A DNA stretch of 64,000 bases. Origin: CAZACZ01 sp964483695 (GTDB lineage: Bacteria; Deinococcota; Deinococci; Deinococcales; Trueperaceae). Each line of letters starts with the position of its first letter. The stretch's first letter is position 1. Position numbers and translations under genes: made by a program. Where the stretch lies: contig CAZACZ010000001.1 in the NCBI GenBank assembly GCA_964483695.1, positions 1 to 64,000 of the forward strand, written 5' to 3'. The notes beneath the pieces were generated by a model, which saw only the letters and a program-made list of their open reading frames with translations, did no database searches and was not told where the DNA came from. Positions 47,199 through 55,999 of this stretch are shown one piece after another.

Positions 47199-48475
47199 CG
47201 GAGCCTCGGCGGGTGCTCTTCGCCACCATCGCGGCGGGCGGCGGGCACGTCGCCACCGCCAACGCCATGGCAGAAGCGCTCGCCCTGCATCACCCCGGAG
47301 CGTTCGGCAGCCGCGTCAGCGACATCATGGCGGAGATCGGGCCGGCGTGGCTGGACCGGCGGCACAAGGCCTCCTGGAAGCGCATGCTCGCCAGGCCGCG
47401 CCTGGTGCGCAACGCCCAGCGCCTGATGGACCGCGCACCGAGGCTCACGCACGCGGCGCAAGCGCTGCTGCTCGATCGCTTCGCGCGCGTCGCGGCCGCC
47501 GCCGTGAACGCAGAGGATCCGGCCCTGGTGGTGGTGAACCACGGCTGGCTGGCCACCGCCTTCACGTCGGCGCGCCGCAGCTACCGCTTGCGCGCCCCGG
47601 TGGTGGTGTTCGAGACCGAGCCGTTCGACGCCTCGGCCCTGTGGTACGCGCCCCACGTCGAGCGGGTGGCGGCGCCGTCGCTCGCGGCCAAGACCGCGCT
47701 GGTGCGCCTCGGCGTACCGGCCGACCGCGTCGACGTGGTCGGCTACCCAGTCCGCCAGGGTTTCCTGAGGGCGCCACGGAAGGAAGAGGCGCGGCGCATG
47801 CTGGGCCTCGAGCCGCGCTTCACCGCGCTGCTCAGCCTCGGGGCAGAAGGCGTGTCGAGCAGGGCGGTGGCCCAGGCGAAGGCGCTGGCGCTGGCCGGTC
47901 ATCAGGTGATCGCCGTGGCGGGGCGGAACGGCGCGCTGCGGCAAGCGTTCGAGGACCTGGCGCGTGCCTTCCCGAGCATGCACGCGATCGGCTTCAGCGA
48001 CGACATGCCGACACTGCTAGCGGCCAGCGACGTGGTGGTCGGCAAGGCGGGCCCGGCCAGCGTGATGGAGGCGCTCGCGGTCGGGCGCCCGGTGGTCGTC
48101 ACCGGGTACGCCGGCCTCAACGAGGAGGAGGTGGTGCGGTTCCTGCGCGACCAGGAACTGGGCTCCTACGCCCCCGACGACGGCGCGATGCTGGCCGCCG
48201 TGCAGACCTGGTCTTCCGCACCCGAACGACGGAAGGCGGTCGCCCGCTCCGCCGAGGCCCTCGCGTTCCCGGCCATGGCGCGGGGCGTCGCCGACTACCT
48301 GGCGGCGTTCGCGCACGGCGGCGCGGAGGCGGCGCGTCGGGTCGCTCCGGTGGGGGGGCTCGCCGACGTGCGCGCAGAGACGCTTGCAGCAGCACCCGCG
48401 TCGAGAACGGCCAGGAGCGAGGCCCAGGCTTCGGTGCGAGCAGGGGGCGGCGAGGGCAGCGGGTCGACGCCGTGA
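47195..48475 (+). CDS. MGDG-synthase-like glycosyltransferase
   Basis: 426 residues, GT28-like. N-terminal MGDG-synthase pattern LFATIAAGGGHVATANAMAE and VVVNHGWLATAF; donor site in the C-terminal domain SDDMPTLLAASDVVVGKAGP and TGYAGLNEEEVVRFL. Such enzymes put sugars on diacylglycerol or ceramide. GTG 47195 overlaps the SDR stop (GTGA). Last 60 residues are Ala-rich and probably disordered. Confidence 0.88.
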   Translation: MTEPRRVLFATIAAGGGHVATANAMAEALALHHPGAFGSRVSDIMAEIGPAWLDRRHKASWKRMLARPRLVRNAQRLMDRAPRLTHAAQALLLDRFARVAAAAVNAEDPALVVVNHGWLATAFTSARRSYRLRAPVVVFETEPFDASALWYAPHVERVAAPSLAAKTALVRLGVPADRVDVVGYPVRQGFLRAPRKEEARRMLGLEPRFTALLSLGAEGVSSRAVAQAKALALAGHQVIAVAGRNGALRQAFEDLARAFPSMHAIGFSDDMPTLLAASDVVVGKAGPASVMEALAVGRPVVVTGYAGLNEEEVVRFLRDQELGSYAPDDGAMLAAVQTWSSAPERRKAVARSAEALAFPAMARGVADYLAAFAHGGAEAARRVAPVGGLADVRAETLAAAPASRTARSEAQASVRAGGGEGSGSTP

Positions 48476-49584
48476 AGCGGATCCTGGCGCTGCTCCTGTT
48501 GAGCCTCGGGCTCGGGCTCGCCGGCCTCTACCTGGCGACCCGCGAAGCGATCCTCTCGCCGGGCACCTACGCCCCGCACGACCTGCGCCCGGCCTGGGTG
48601 CTCCTCGCCGCCGTCAGCACGGTGCTGCTGTGGACCGCGCCGGTCGCCAAGCTGATGCTGCTGGCGCGCGCACAGCGCCTTCGCGTCGGCCCGGTCCACG
48701 CCTTCTTGGCGCACGTTGCCCAGGTCTTCGGCACCGCCATGACCCCGAGCGGCACGGGAGGGGGGCCGGCGCTGGTGCTGGCGCTGGAGCGTGTCGGCGT
48801 ACCGGTCGGCACCGGTCTCGGCATCGCCGTGCAGTTGTTCGTGCTCGACTTGGCTGCGTTGGGCCTGCTGATCCCCGTCGGCATCGGGTACTTGGTGCTG
48901 TTCTCGCCCCTCGCCATGCCACGCGGCGCCACCGTGCTGGCGGCCGTCGCGGCCGCCGTGGCGCTGGTGGTGGCGGTGCTGCTGGCGCGCTTCCCGCGGC
49001 CCGTGTACGGCGCCTTGCAGTCGGTGGCGGGCTGGCGGGCGCTGCGCCGGTTCCAGGATCGCTTGCGCCGCATCGCCCGCGAGTACTACGTCAGCGCGGT
49101 GGCGTTCCGCGACATGCCCCTAGCCAGCTGGTCGGGTCTCCACGCCGCCAACCTCGTGGCGTGGCTGGCCAACTTCACGCTGTTCTGGGCGGTGCTTCGC
49201 ATCTACGGCGCCGAGGCCCGTCTGCTCGACGTGCTGGCGGTGTTGAGCATCGTCACGCTGTTCGCGTTCTTCGTCCCCACACCGGGAGCGTCGGGGTTCA
49301 TGGAACTGGTGTTGGGCTGGAGCGTCGGCGCGCGCGGTGTCGCCGACGGCATCGCGGCGCCGGTCGTGGTGTGGCGCGCCTTGACGTTCTACGTCGCCTA
49401 CGTGCTCGGCCCGCTGAGCGCCTGGCTGCTGCTGGCCCGACGACCGCCGGGCTGGCTCCGCCGCCGCTGGGCACGACGCGGCGCCGGCGGCACGCGCCTC
49501 CGCGACGACACCAGCCTCAGCGAGGACGCGAACGTCGACGAGGACCCGCCAACCCCAGCGGACGCGCGAAGTACGCGTCCTTGA
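48472..49584 (+). CDS. LPG-synthase transmembrane / flippase-like protein (YbhN family)
   Basis: 370 residues, about eight helices. FGTAMTPSGTGGGPALVLAL and FFVPTPGASGFMELVLGW are typical of the UPF0104/lysylphosphatidylglycerol synthase TM family. Could move the glycolipid across the membrane. GTG 48472 overlaps the previous stop. Last 68 nt overlap the convergent SDR fusion gene. Confidence 0.88.
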   Translation: MKRILALLLLSLGLGLAGLYLATREAILSPGTYAPHDLRPAWVLLAAVSTVLLWTAPVAKLMLLARAQRLRVGPVHAFLAHVAQVFGTAMTPSGTGGGPALVLALERVGVPVGTGLGIAVQLFVLDLAALGLLIPVGIGYLVLFSPLAMPRGATVLAAVAAAVALVVAVLLARFPRPVYGALQSVAGWRALRRFQDRLRRIAREYYVSAVAFRDMPLASWSGLHAANLVAWLANFTLFWAVLRIYGAEARLLDVLAVLSIVTLFAFFVPTPGASGFMELVLGWSVGARGVADGIAAPVVVWRALTFYVAYVLGPLSAWLLLARRPPGWLRRRWARRGAGGTRLRDDTSLSEDANVDEDPPTPADARSTRP

Positions 49585-51370
49585 GCCGGTCCGGCAACGC
49601 CGCGAAGAGCTGCACGAACGCCACGTCCGCCGTGGCGCGCACCCGCGCGGGTGCGCGCCGGCGCATCACAGCTGACGCCACCACCCTCGCGACACGCGCC
49701 GGGTCCGCGGCGGTCCGTTCGCCCCACAGCCCGGACGAGGAGAGGCGCAGCAGGTAGCTGCCCCAGGGGTCGCCGACGCGCTCAGCTTCGCGCCCCAGGG
49801 CCTCCTTGGCGGCGGCGGCGAAGCCGGTGCGCATGGCGCCGGGCTGCACCAGCACCACCTCCACCCCGAACGGCGCCAGCTCCTGTCGCAGCGCGTCGCT
49901 GAACGCTTCCAGCGCGAACTTCCCGGCCGAGTACGCCCCCATGAACGGCGTGACCAGGATCCCGTTGGTCGATCCGACCTGGACGATCCGGCCGCCACCG
50001 CGGCGTCGCATCCCAGGCGCGACGGCGCGCGCCACCCGCACCGGCCCGAGCGCGTTCAGCTCGAGCTGCAAGGCGACGTCGGCGGCGTCCTGCGCCTCCA
50101 GCGCACCGGGCCGCAGCATGCCCACGGTGGTCACCACGGCGTCGAGGTCGTCCCCGTCCGCCTCCACCTCGGCGACCGCCCGCCGCAGGCCGTCCTCGTC
50201 GCGCACGTCGGCGTGGAGCGCGGCAAACCCTTCGGCGCGCAGCGCTTCCAGCGCTGCCGCGTCGACATCGGCGGCGACGACGCGCACGTACCGGCGCCGC
50301 AACGCGCGCGCGACCTCCAGCCCCAGCCCACGACCCGCACCGACCACCATCGCGCTGCGCGGGCCGGCGAGGTGGCCCGCCGCGCGCAGCCAGCGCGCCG
50401 TGAACCGCATGCCGTCGTCGAGACCGACCTCGGGACGGTACCCGAGCACGGTACGCGCCGTGCTGCCGTCGAAGGTGGCGTGGCTCGCCATCACGTCGAT
50501 CATCTCCGGCACCACCTGCGGCACGCCGGGCAGCGCGCGCGTGATCGCACCCGCGATCCTCGCACCGGCGCTCACCACGCCCAGCGGCAGACGCCGTAGG
50601 CGCACGCCGAGCATGGCGGCGTAGGCGCCGAGGAAGGCGTTCCAGGTGGTGGGCGCGCCGGTGACGTGGAAGACCCCGCCAGCTGCGCCCTCCACCGACC
50701 CGGCCGCCACCAGCGCGCGTGCCACGTCGTCGACGTAGACCGCGTCGAGCAGCGCTTCGCCGTCCCCGAACACCAGCGGGACGCCGCGGGCCAGGGCACG
50801 CAGTGGCGTGAGCGTCCACGAGCTGGTGTGAGGACCGTAGACCATGGTCGGGCGGACGATCACCAGCTCGATCCCGTCGGCGGCGTCCCGGGCGGCGCGC
50901 TCGGCGAGCCCCTTGGTGTCGCCGTAGGCGTCGCCTACCGGCCGGATCGGCTGCGCCTCGTCGATCGTCCCGGTTCGCAACGGCCCGTAGACGGCGACGC
51001 TGCTGACGACCACCACACGCCGAGCGCCTGCCTCGGCAGCAGCGCGCACCACGCGCCGGGTGCCGGTCACGTTGACCTGTTCTGCGCGCGCCCGGCCCCC
51101 TGCTCCTCCCATCCAGGCGGCCAGGTGGTACACCACCTCGGCGCCTTCCACCAGGCGCGTCAGGGCGCCATCGTCCGCGCCGTCGGCCGCTACGTCGCGA
51201 CGCTCGACCAGGTCGCCGATCACGGGCTCGGCGCCCAGCGCGCGCAAGCGCTCCGCGCCGGCCTCGGAGCGCGTCAAGCCCCGCACGACGACCCCTCGAG
51301 CGCGGAGCGCCCGCACGAGCGCCTGACCGATCCCGCCGGCGGCGCCGGTCACGGCGGCCCGCTGCGTCAC
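49517..51370 (-). CDS. Fusion of an extended SDR (epimerase type) and a classical SDR
   Basis: 617 residues. N-terminal domain (about 1-330): AVTGAAGGIGQALV, VVYHLAAWMG, VVVSSVAVYGP, active site YGDTK. C-terminal domain (about 340-600): VVGAGRGLGLEVARAL, VQVGSTNG, active site YSAGK, VQPGAMRTGF. Both active sites look intact. GTG 51370 overlaps the upstream glycosyltransferase stop. The first half resembles CerR-type and the second KDSR-type reductases, so it may do two reductions in the lipid pathway; this is inference. Confidence 0.85.
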   Translation of the reverse strand: MTQRAAVTGAAGGIGQALVRALRARGVVVRGLTRSEAGAERLRALGAEPVIGDLVERRDVAADGADDGALTRLVEGAEVVYHLAAWMGGAGGRARAEQVNVTGTRRVVRAAAEAGARRVVVVSSVAVYGPLRTGTIDEAQPIRPVGDAYGDTKGLAERAARDAADGIELVIVRPTMVYGPHTSSWTLTPLRALARGVPLVFGDGEALLDAVYVDDVARALVAAGSVEGAAGGVFHVTGAPTTWNAFLGAYAAMLGVRLRRLPLGVVSAGARIAGAITRALPGVPQVVPEMIDVMASHATFDGSTARTVLGYRPEVGLDDGMRFTARWLRAAGHLAGPRSAMVVGAGRGLGLEVARALRRRYVRVVAADVDAAALEALRAEGFAALHADVRDEDGLRRAVAEVEADGDDLDAVVTTVGMLRPGALEAQDAADVALQLELNALGPVRVARAVAPGMRRRGGGRIVQVGSTNGILVTPFMGAYSAGKFALEAFSDALRQELAPFGVEVVLVQPGAMRTGFAAAAKEALGREAERVGDPWGSYLLRLSSSGLWGERTAADPARVARVVASAVMRRRAPARVRATADVAFVQLFAALPDRLKDAYFARPLGLAGPRRRSRPR

Positions 51371-52518
51371 GCCGCCGCCCTCCACGGGCGCGTAGCGCTC
51401 GCCTGCATCAAGTCGAGGTAGAGGCGCTCCAGCTGGGCCGCGACGAGGCGCATGTCGTGGGTCGCCGCGTACGCCGTGGCCCGCTCGCGCGCCTGGCGCA
51501 GTCGCGTGGCGTCCCCTTCCAGGAAGGCGCGCAGCGCCGCCGCCTGGCCCTCTACGTCGTCGACCGGTAGAACGATGCCTGCTCCGCTGGCCTGCACGAA
51601 GCCGGGCACGGCGCTGCTGGCGTGACCGACGGCCGCGACGGCGCACCCCATCGCCATCGCCTCGAGCGTCGCGATACTCTGCAACTCCGCCGGGGAGGGC
51701 ATCACGAAGACCTCGGCCTGCGCCAGCAGCGCGCGCTTCGCGTCCTCGGGAACGTACCCGAGCAGCCGCACGCGCGCCCCCAGGCCGGCCGCCGCGATGC
51801 GGCGACGCATCTCGTCTTCCAGCGGGCCGGTGCCGGCGATGCTGAGCTGGTAGCCCTCGCCGAGCCGCGCCATCAGCGGGAGCAGGTCTTGCGGCCGCTT
51901 CTCGTTCGACAGGCGGCCGACGTACGCCAGGCGATGCACGCCGTCGCTCGCGGCGGCGGCGACCGGCGGCGTCGACCAACGCTGGAAGTCGATGCCGTTG
52001 GACACGACCTCGCCACGCACGTCGGCGAAGGTGCACGCCATGTCGCGCGCGAACGTCGTCGGAGCAGTCAGGAGGTCGGCTTGCGAGTACACGTAGCCGT
52101 ACCAGGCACGCAACAGCGGCGCCAACAGCGGGCCTAGCACCGGAACCTGCAGGGTGCTGGTCTCGATCTGCGTGTGCACCCCCATCACCAGGGGCACGCC
52201 TCGGCGACGGGCCAGTGCCGCGGTGACCTTCGCCAGCGGCGTCGGTGTGTTGACGTGGACCACGTCCGCCCACGCCACCTCTGCGGCGATGCGCGACGCG
52301 ACCGGCACGGCGAACCGCGTCTGGGCCTTGCCCAGGCGGAACGACGGCAAGCGCACCACGCGCACGCCCGGCGGCGGCTCGCTCGGCTCGGGCTCGCTGC
52401 CGGCCACCGCCACCACCTGATGGCCGCGCGCCACCAGTGCCGCGACGTGTCCTTCGGTCGCGCGTGCCTGACCGCCGAACCCTGGGTAGAGGTCGTCCGC
52501 GACGAACAAGATCCGCAT
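51367..52518 (-). CDS. GT4-family glycosyltransferase
   Basis: 383 residues, GT-B fold. RILFVADDLYPGFGGQARATE at the N-terminus (shown as LFVADDLYPGFGGQ), acceptor region VVHVNTPTPLA and GVHTQIETSTLQVPVLG, donor site YVGRLSNEKRPQDLL, VFVMPSPAELQSIATLEAMA (EAMA for NDP-sugar). Similar to diacylglycerol/1,2-diglyceride glucosyltransferases. ATG 52518 preceded by GAAGGG. Confidence 0.9.
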   Translation of the reverse strand: MRILFVADDLYPGFGGQARATEGHVAALVARGHQVVAVAGSEPEPSEPPPGVRVVRLPSFRLGKAQTRFAVPVASRIAAEVAWADVVHVNTPTPLAKVTAALARRRGVPLVMGVHTQIETSTLQVPVLGPLLAPLLRAWYGYVYSQADLLTAPTTFARDMACTFADVRGEVVSNGIDFQRWSTPPVAAAASDGVHRLAYVGRLSNEKRPQDLLPLMARLGEGYQLSIAGTGPLEDEMRRRIAAAGLGARVRLLGYVPEDAKRALLAQAEVFVMPSPAELQSIATLEAMAMGCAVAAVGHASSAVPGFVQASGAGIVLPVDDVEGQAAALRAFLEGDATRLRQARERATAYAATHDMRLVAAQLERLYLDLMQASATRPWRAAA

Positions 52519-52667
52519 GCTGCCCTTCCCGTCGGCGGCCGCGGGTCGCACCGGGCCGCCGGGCGCGACGCTACCACGCGGCCGTGCGCGCGCGGCGTTC
52601 CCACGGTGCGGCGGGGTCGACGCGACGCCACGCCAAAGTGCTGCCGCCCCACGGGTTGACCCGCGGG

Positions 52668-52673
52668 TAGACT
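52668..52673 (+). promoter_or_regulatory. -10 box of leaderless MacB-like permease transcript
   Basis: TAGACT, 6 nt before GTG 52680. The GTG at 52674 touches the box and cannot be inside the transcript. Confidence 0.5.
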
Positions 52674-52679
52674 GTGTTC

Positions 52680-55239
52680 GTGAGCACCGTCGCCCGTCTC
52701 GCGCTGCGCAACCTCGTACGGCACCCGTGGCGGAGCGCCGCCACCGTGCTCGGCATCGGCCTCGGCATCGCCGCGGTGTTGACGACGCTGTCGGTGGGAG
52801 ACAACGTCCAGGCGAACCTGCGCAGCGCGATGCAGGCAGCGTCGGGCAAGGCCGATCTGCTGCTGACGCCCGGCGCCGGCGGTCGCGCCATCTTCGAAGC
52901 CGAGCCGCTCCTCTCCCAGGTGCGCGCCGTGCCCGGGGTGGTGGACGCGGAACCCGTCCTCCTCACCCGCGCGGAGCCGTTGCGCGAGGTCGCCGACTTC
53001 CAACGCAGCGTCGTGCCGGGGATCGACAGCGGCTTCCAACTGCAGGGACGGAACACCGACGCCGTCGACGTCTTGCCGGCACGCATCGCCGAGGGCTCGC
53101 TGCCTGCAGCTGGCTCGATGGGGATCGCCATCGCCGACGGCTTCGCGCGCTCCCGCGGCATCGCGGTGGGCGACACGGTGGGCTTCGCCACCTCGGGCGG
53201 CGACGCCGAACTGCGCGTCACCGGCCTGCTCGACGATGCGGTCGGGGTCGCCAGCACCAACGGCGGCCGCGTCGGCATCATGCAGATCGACGACCTGGCC
53301 GCGGCGCTGAAGCTGGCGGGACGCGTGTCGCACATCGAGATCCAGGCGGCCAGCGCGGCCGAAGTCGAGCCGCTCCGCCTCGCGCTCGCCGAGTTGGCCG
53401 GCGAGGGTTACGCCGTCACCTACCCCTCCACCAGCGGCGATTTCGCGTCCGGCATCGTGCAGACGCTGCAGTCGGGCCTGAGCGTGCTGGCCGCCACCCT
53501 GCTGGCGTTGGGGGCGTTCCTGGCATACAACACCTTCATGGCCTCGGTGGTGGAGCGGCGCCACGAGTACGCGCTGCTGCGCACCATCTGCATGACGCGT
53601 GGCGGCGTCATGCGCTTGGCGTTCTACGAAGCCCTCTTCCTCGCGCTCGCCGGCATCGTCGCCGGCATCCTCCTCGGCATCGGTCTTTCGTACGTGGTCA
53701 CGGCGCTGAACGCCGCGGCGCTCGGCTTCGAGTTGCGTACCCTCGCCTTCCCGCTCGACAACCTGCTGGTCGCGAGCGTACTGGGCGTTGCGGCCGCGTT
53801 GTTGGCCGGCGTGTTGCCTGCCCGTAGCGCCGCTCGGGTGCCGCCGATGGCCGCCATCCAGAGCGTCGAGGAGCCGGCCCCCGCCTGGCACGTGGCGCTC
53901 GGCCTCGGCCTGCTGGCGATCGGCTCGGTGATGGCGTTGTCGCCGTGGCCGGGCAACGTCGCGCTGGTAGCGAGCTCGCTGTCGCTTGGCCTGTTCTTCG
54001 CCGGCGTGTCGTTGGCGTCGCCGGCGCTGCTGCGCCCCACCATGCGGGTCCTTCGTCCGCTGCTGGTACGGGCGTTCGGCGCCGTCGGCAAGCTCGGCGC
54101 GAGCTTCGCCGTGCGCAACGCCGCGCGCAACGGGGTCGCCATCGGAACGGTGGTGGTCGGCACGGGGCTGGTCATCGGGGTCGGTAGCATGGTGTCGAGC
54201 ACCAACCGCGCCATCAGCGACTGGGTCGATACCACCGTGGTGGGCGACCTCTACGTCACCTCGCCGGTGAGCTTCCCCGCCGACTTCGGCGAACGAGCGT
54301 CGCACGTCGCGGGCGTCGCCGAGGCCAGCGGCGTCGGCATCCGCGTGGTGCGCTTCGCGACCGCCGAAGAACCGCGCGGTCGCTCGGTGGCGCTGGTGCT
54401 GGTCGACCCGGCGCGCTTCGACCCGACCACCGGCTTCGGCGCCTTCCAGTACATCCAAGGGGAAGGCGACGCTCTCGCCGGCTATCAGGCGCTGCTGCGC
54501 GGCGACGAGGTGCTGGTCGCCAACACCATGCTCGACCGCTACGACATCGGCACCGGGGACGTCATCTCGCTCCGCACCGTCGACGGGTTCCAGGACTTCC
54601 GCGTAGCTGGCGTGATCGTCGACTTCACCGGAGGGGGCGAGACGGTGGTCGCCAGCATCGGGCAGATGGGGGCGTTCGGCGGCGGCTCGCCCGACCTCTT
54701 CGTGCTCACCATCGAGCCGGGCGAGACCCAGGAGGCGGTGCGCGAACGGCTGTTGGCCGCCTTCCCCGAGCTGCACCTGGACGTCACCCTCAACGCCGAC
54801 TACCGCCGCTACATCATGGGCGTCACCAGCCAGGCGTTCAGCACCACCCGGGTGCTGCTGCTGATCGCGGTGCTGGTGGCCGCCCTCGGCGTCTCGAACA
54901 CGCTCGGCATGAACTTGGTCGCGCGTGGCCACGAGATCGCCGTGCTGCGCACGCTCGGGCTGACGCGCGGCGGGGTGCGCCGGCTGATCGCGGCCGAAGG
55001 GATCGTCGTGACGTTGATCGGCGCGGTCCTCGGTGCCGGCTTCGGGTTGTTGCTGGCCCGCATCGTGACCACCGGCGCCGGCGCCCTGACGGGCTTCGCG
55101 CTCGAGGTGGTGGTGCCGTGGACGCTCGCCTTGCTGGCCCTGCTGACCTCTCCGGTGGTGGGCCTGATCGCCTCGGTCCTTCCTGCGCGGCGCGCCGCAC
55201 GCCTCGCCCCTACCCGCGCCCTCGCCTCCTGGAGTGAGC

Positions 55240-55247
<8 letters not shown>
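52680..55247 (+). CDS. ABC transporter permease with two FtsX domains (MacB-like)
   Basis: 855 residues, eight or more helices, with two FtsX repeats and large extracellular domains. RNLVRHPWRSAATVLGIGLG at the start, EYALLRTICMTRGGV and EIAVLRTLGLTRGGV at the repeated cytoplasmic turns. Exports lipid or lipoprotein-like cargo in relatives. GTG 52680 by the leaderless rule. Overlaps the ATPase gene by 8 nt. Confidence 0.93.
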
Positions 55248-55980
<733 letters not shown>

Positions 55981-55999
55981 GCAGATCGGGGTCGTTGGG

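Noticed and set aside
49517..52273. 918-residue version of the SDR fusion
   Set aside because: The first 300 residues are a shadow of the GT4 gene; the real start is GTG 51370 at the GTGA overlap.
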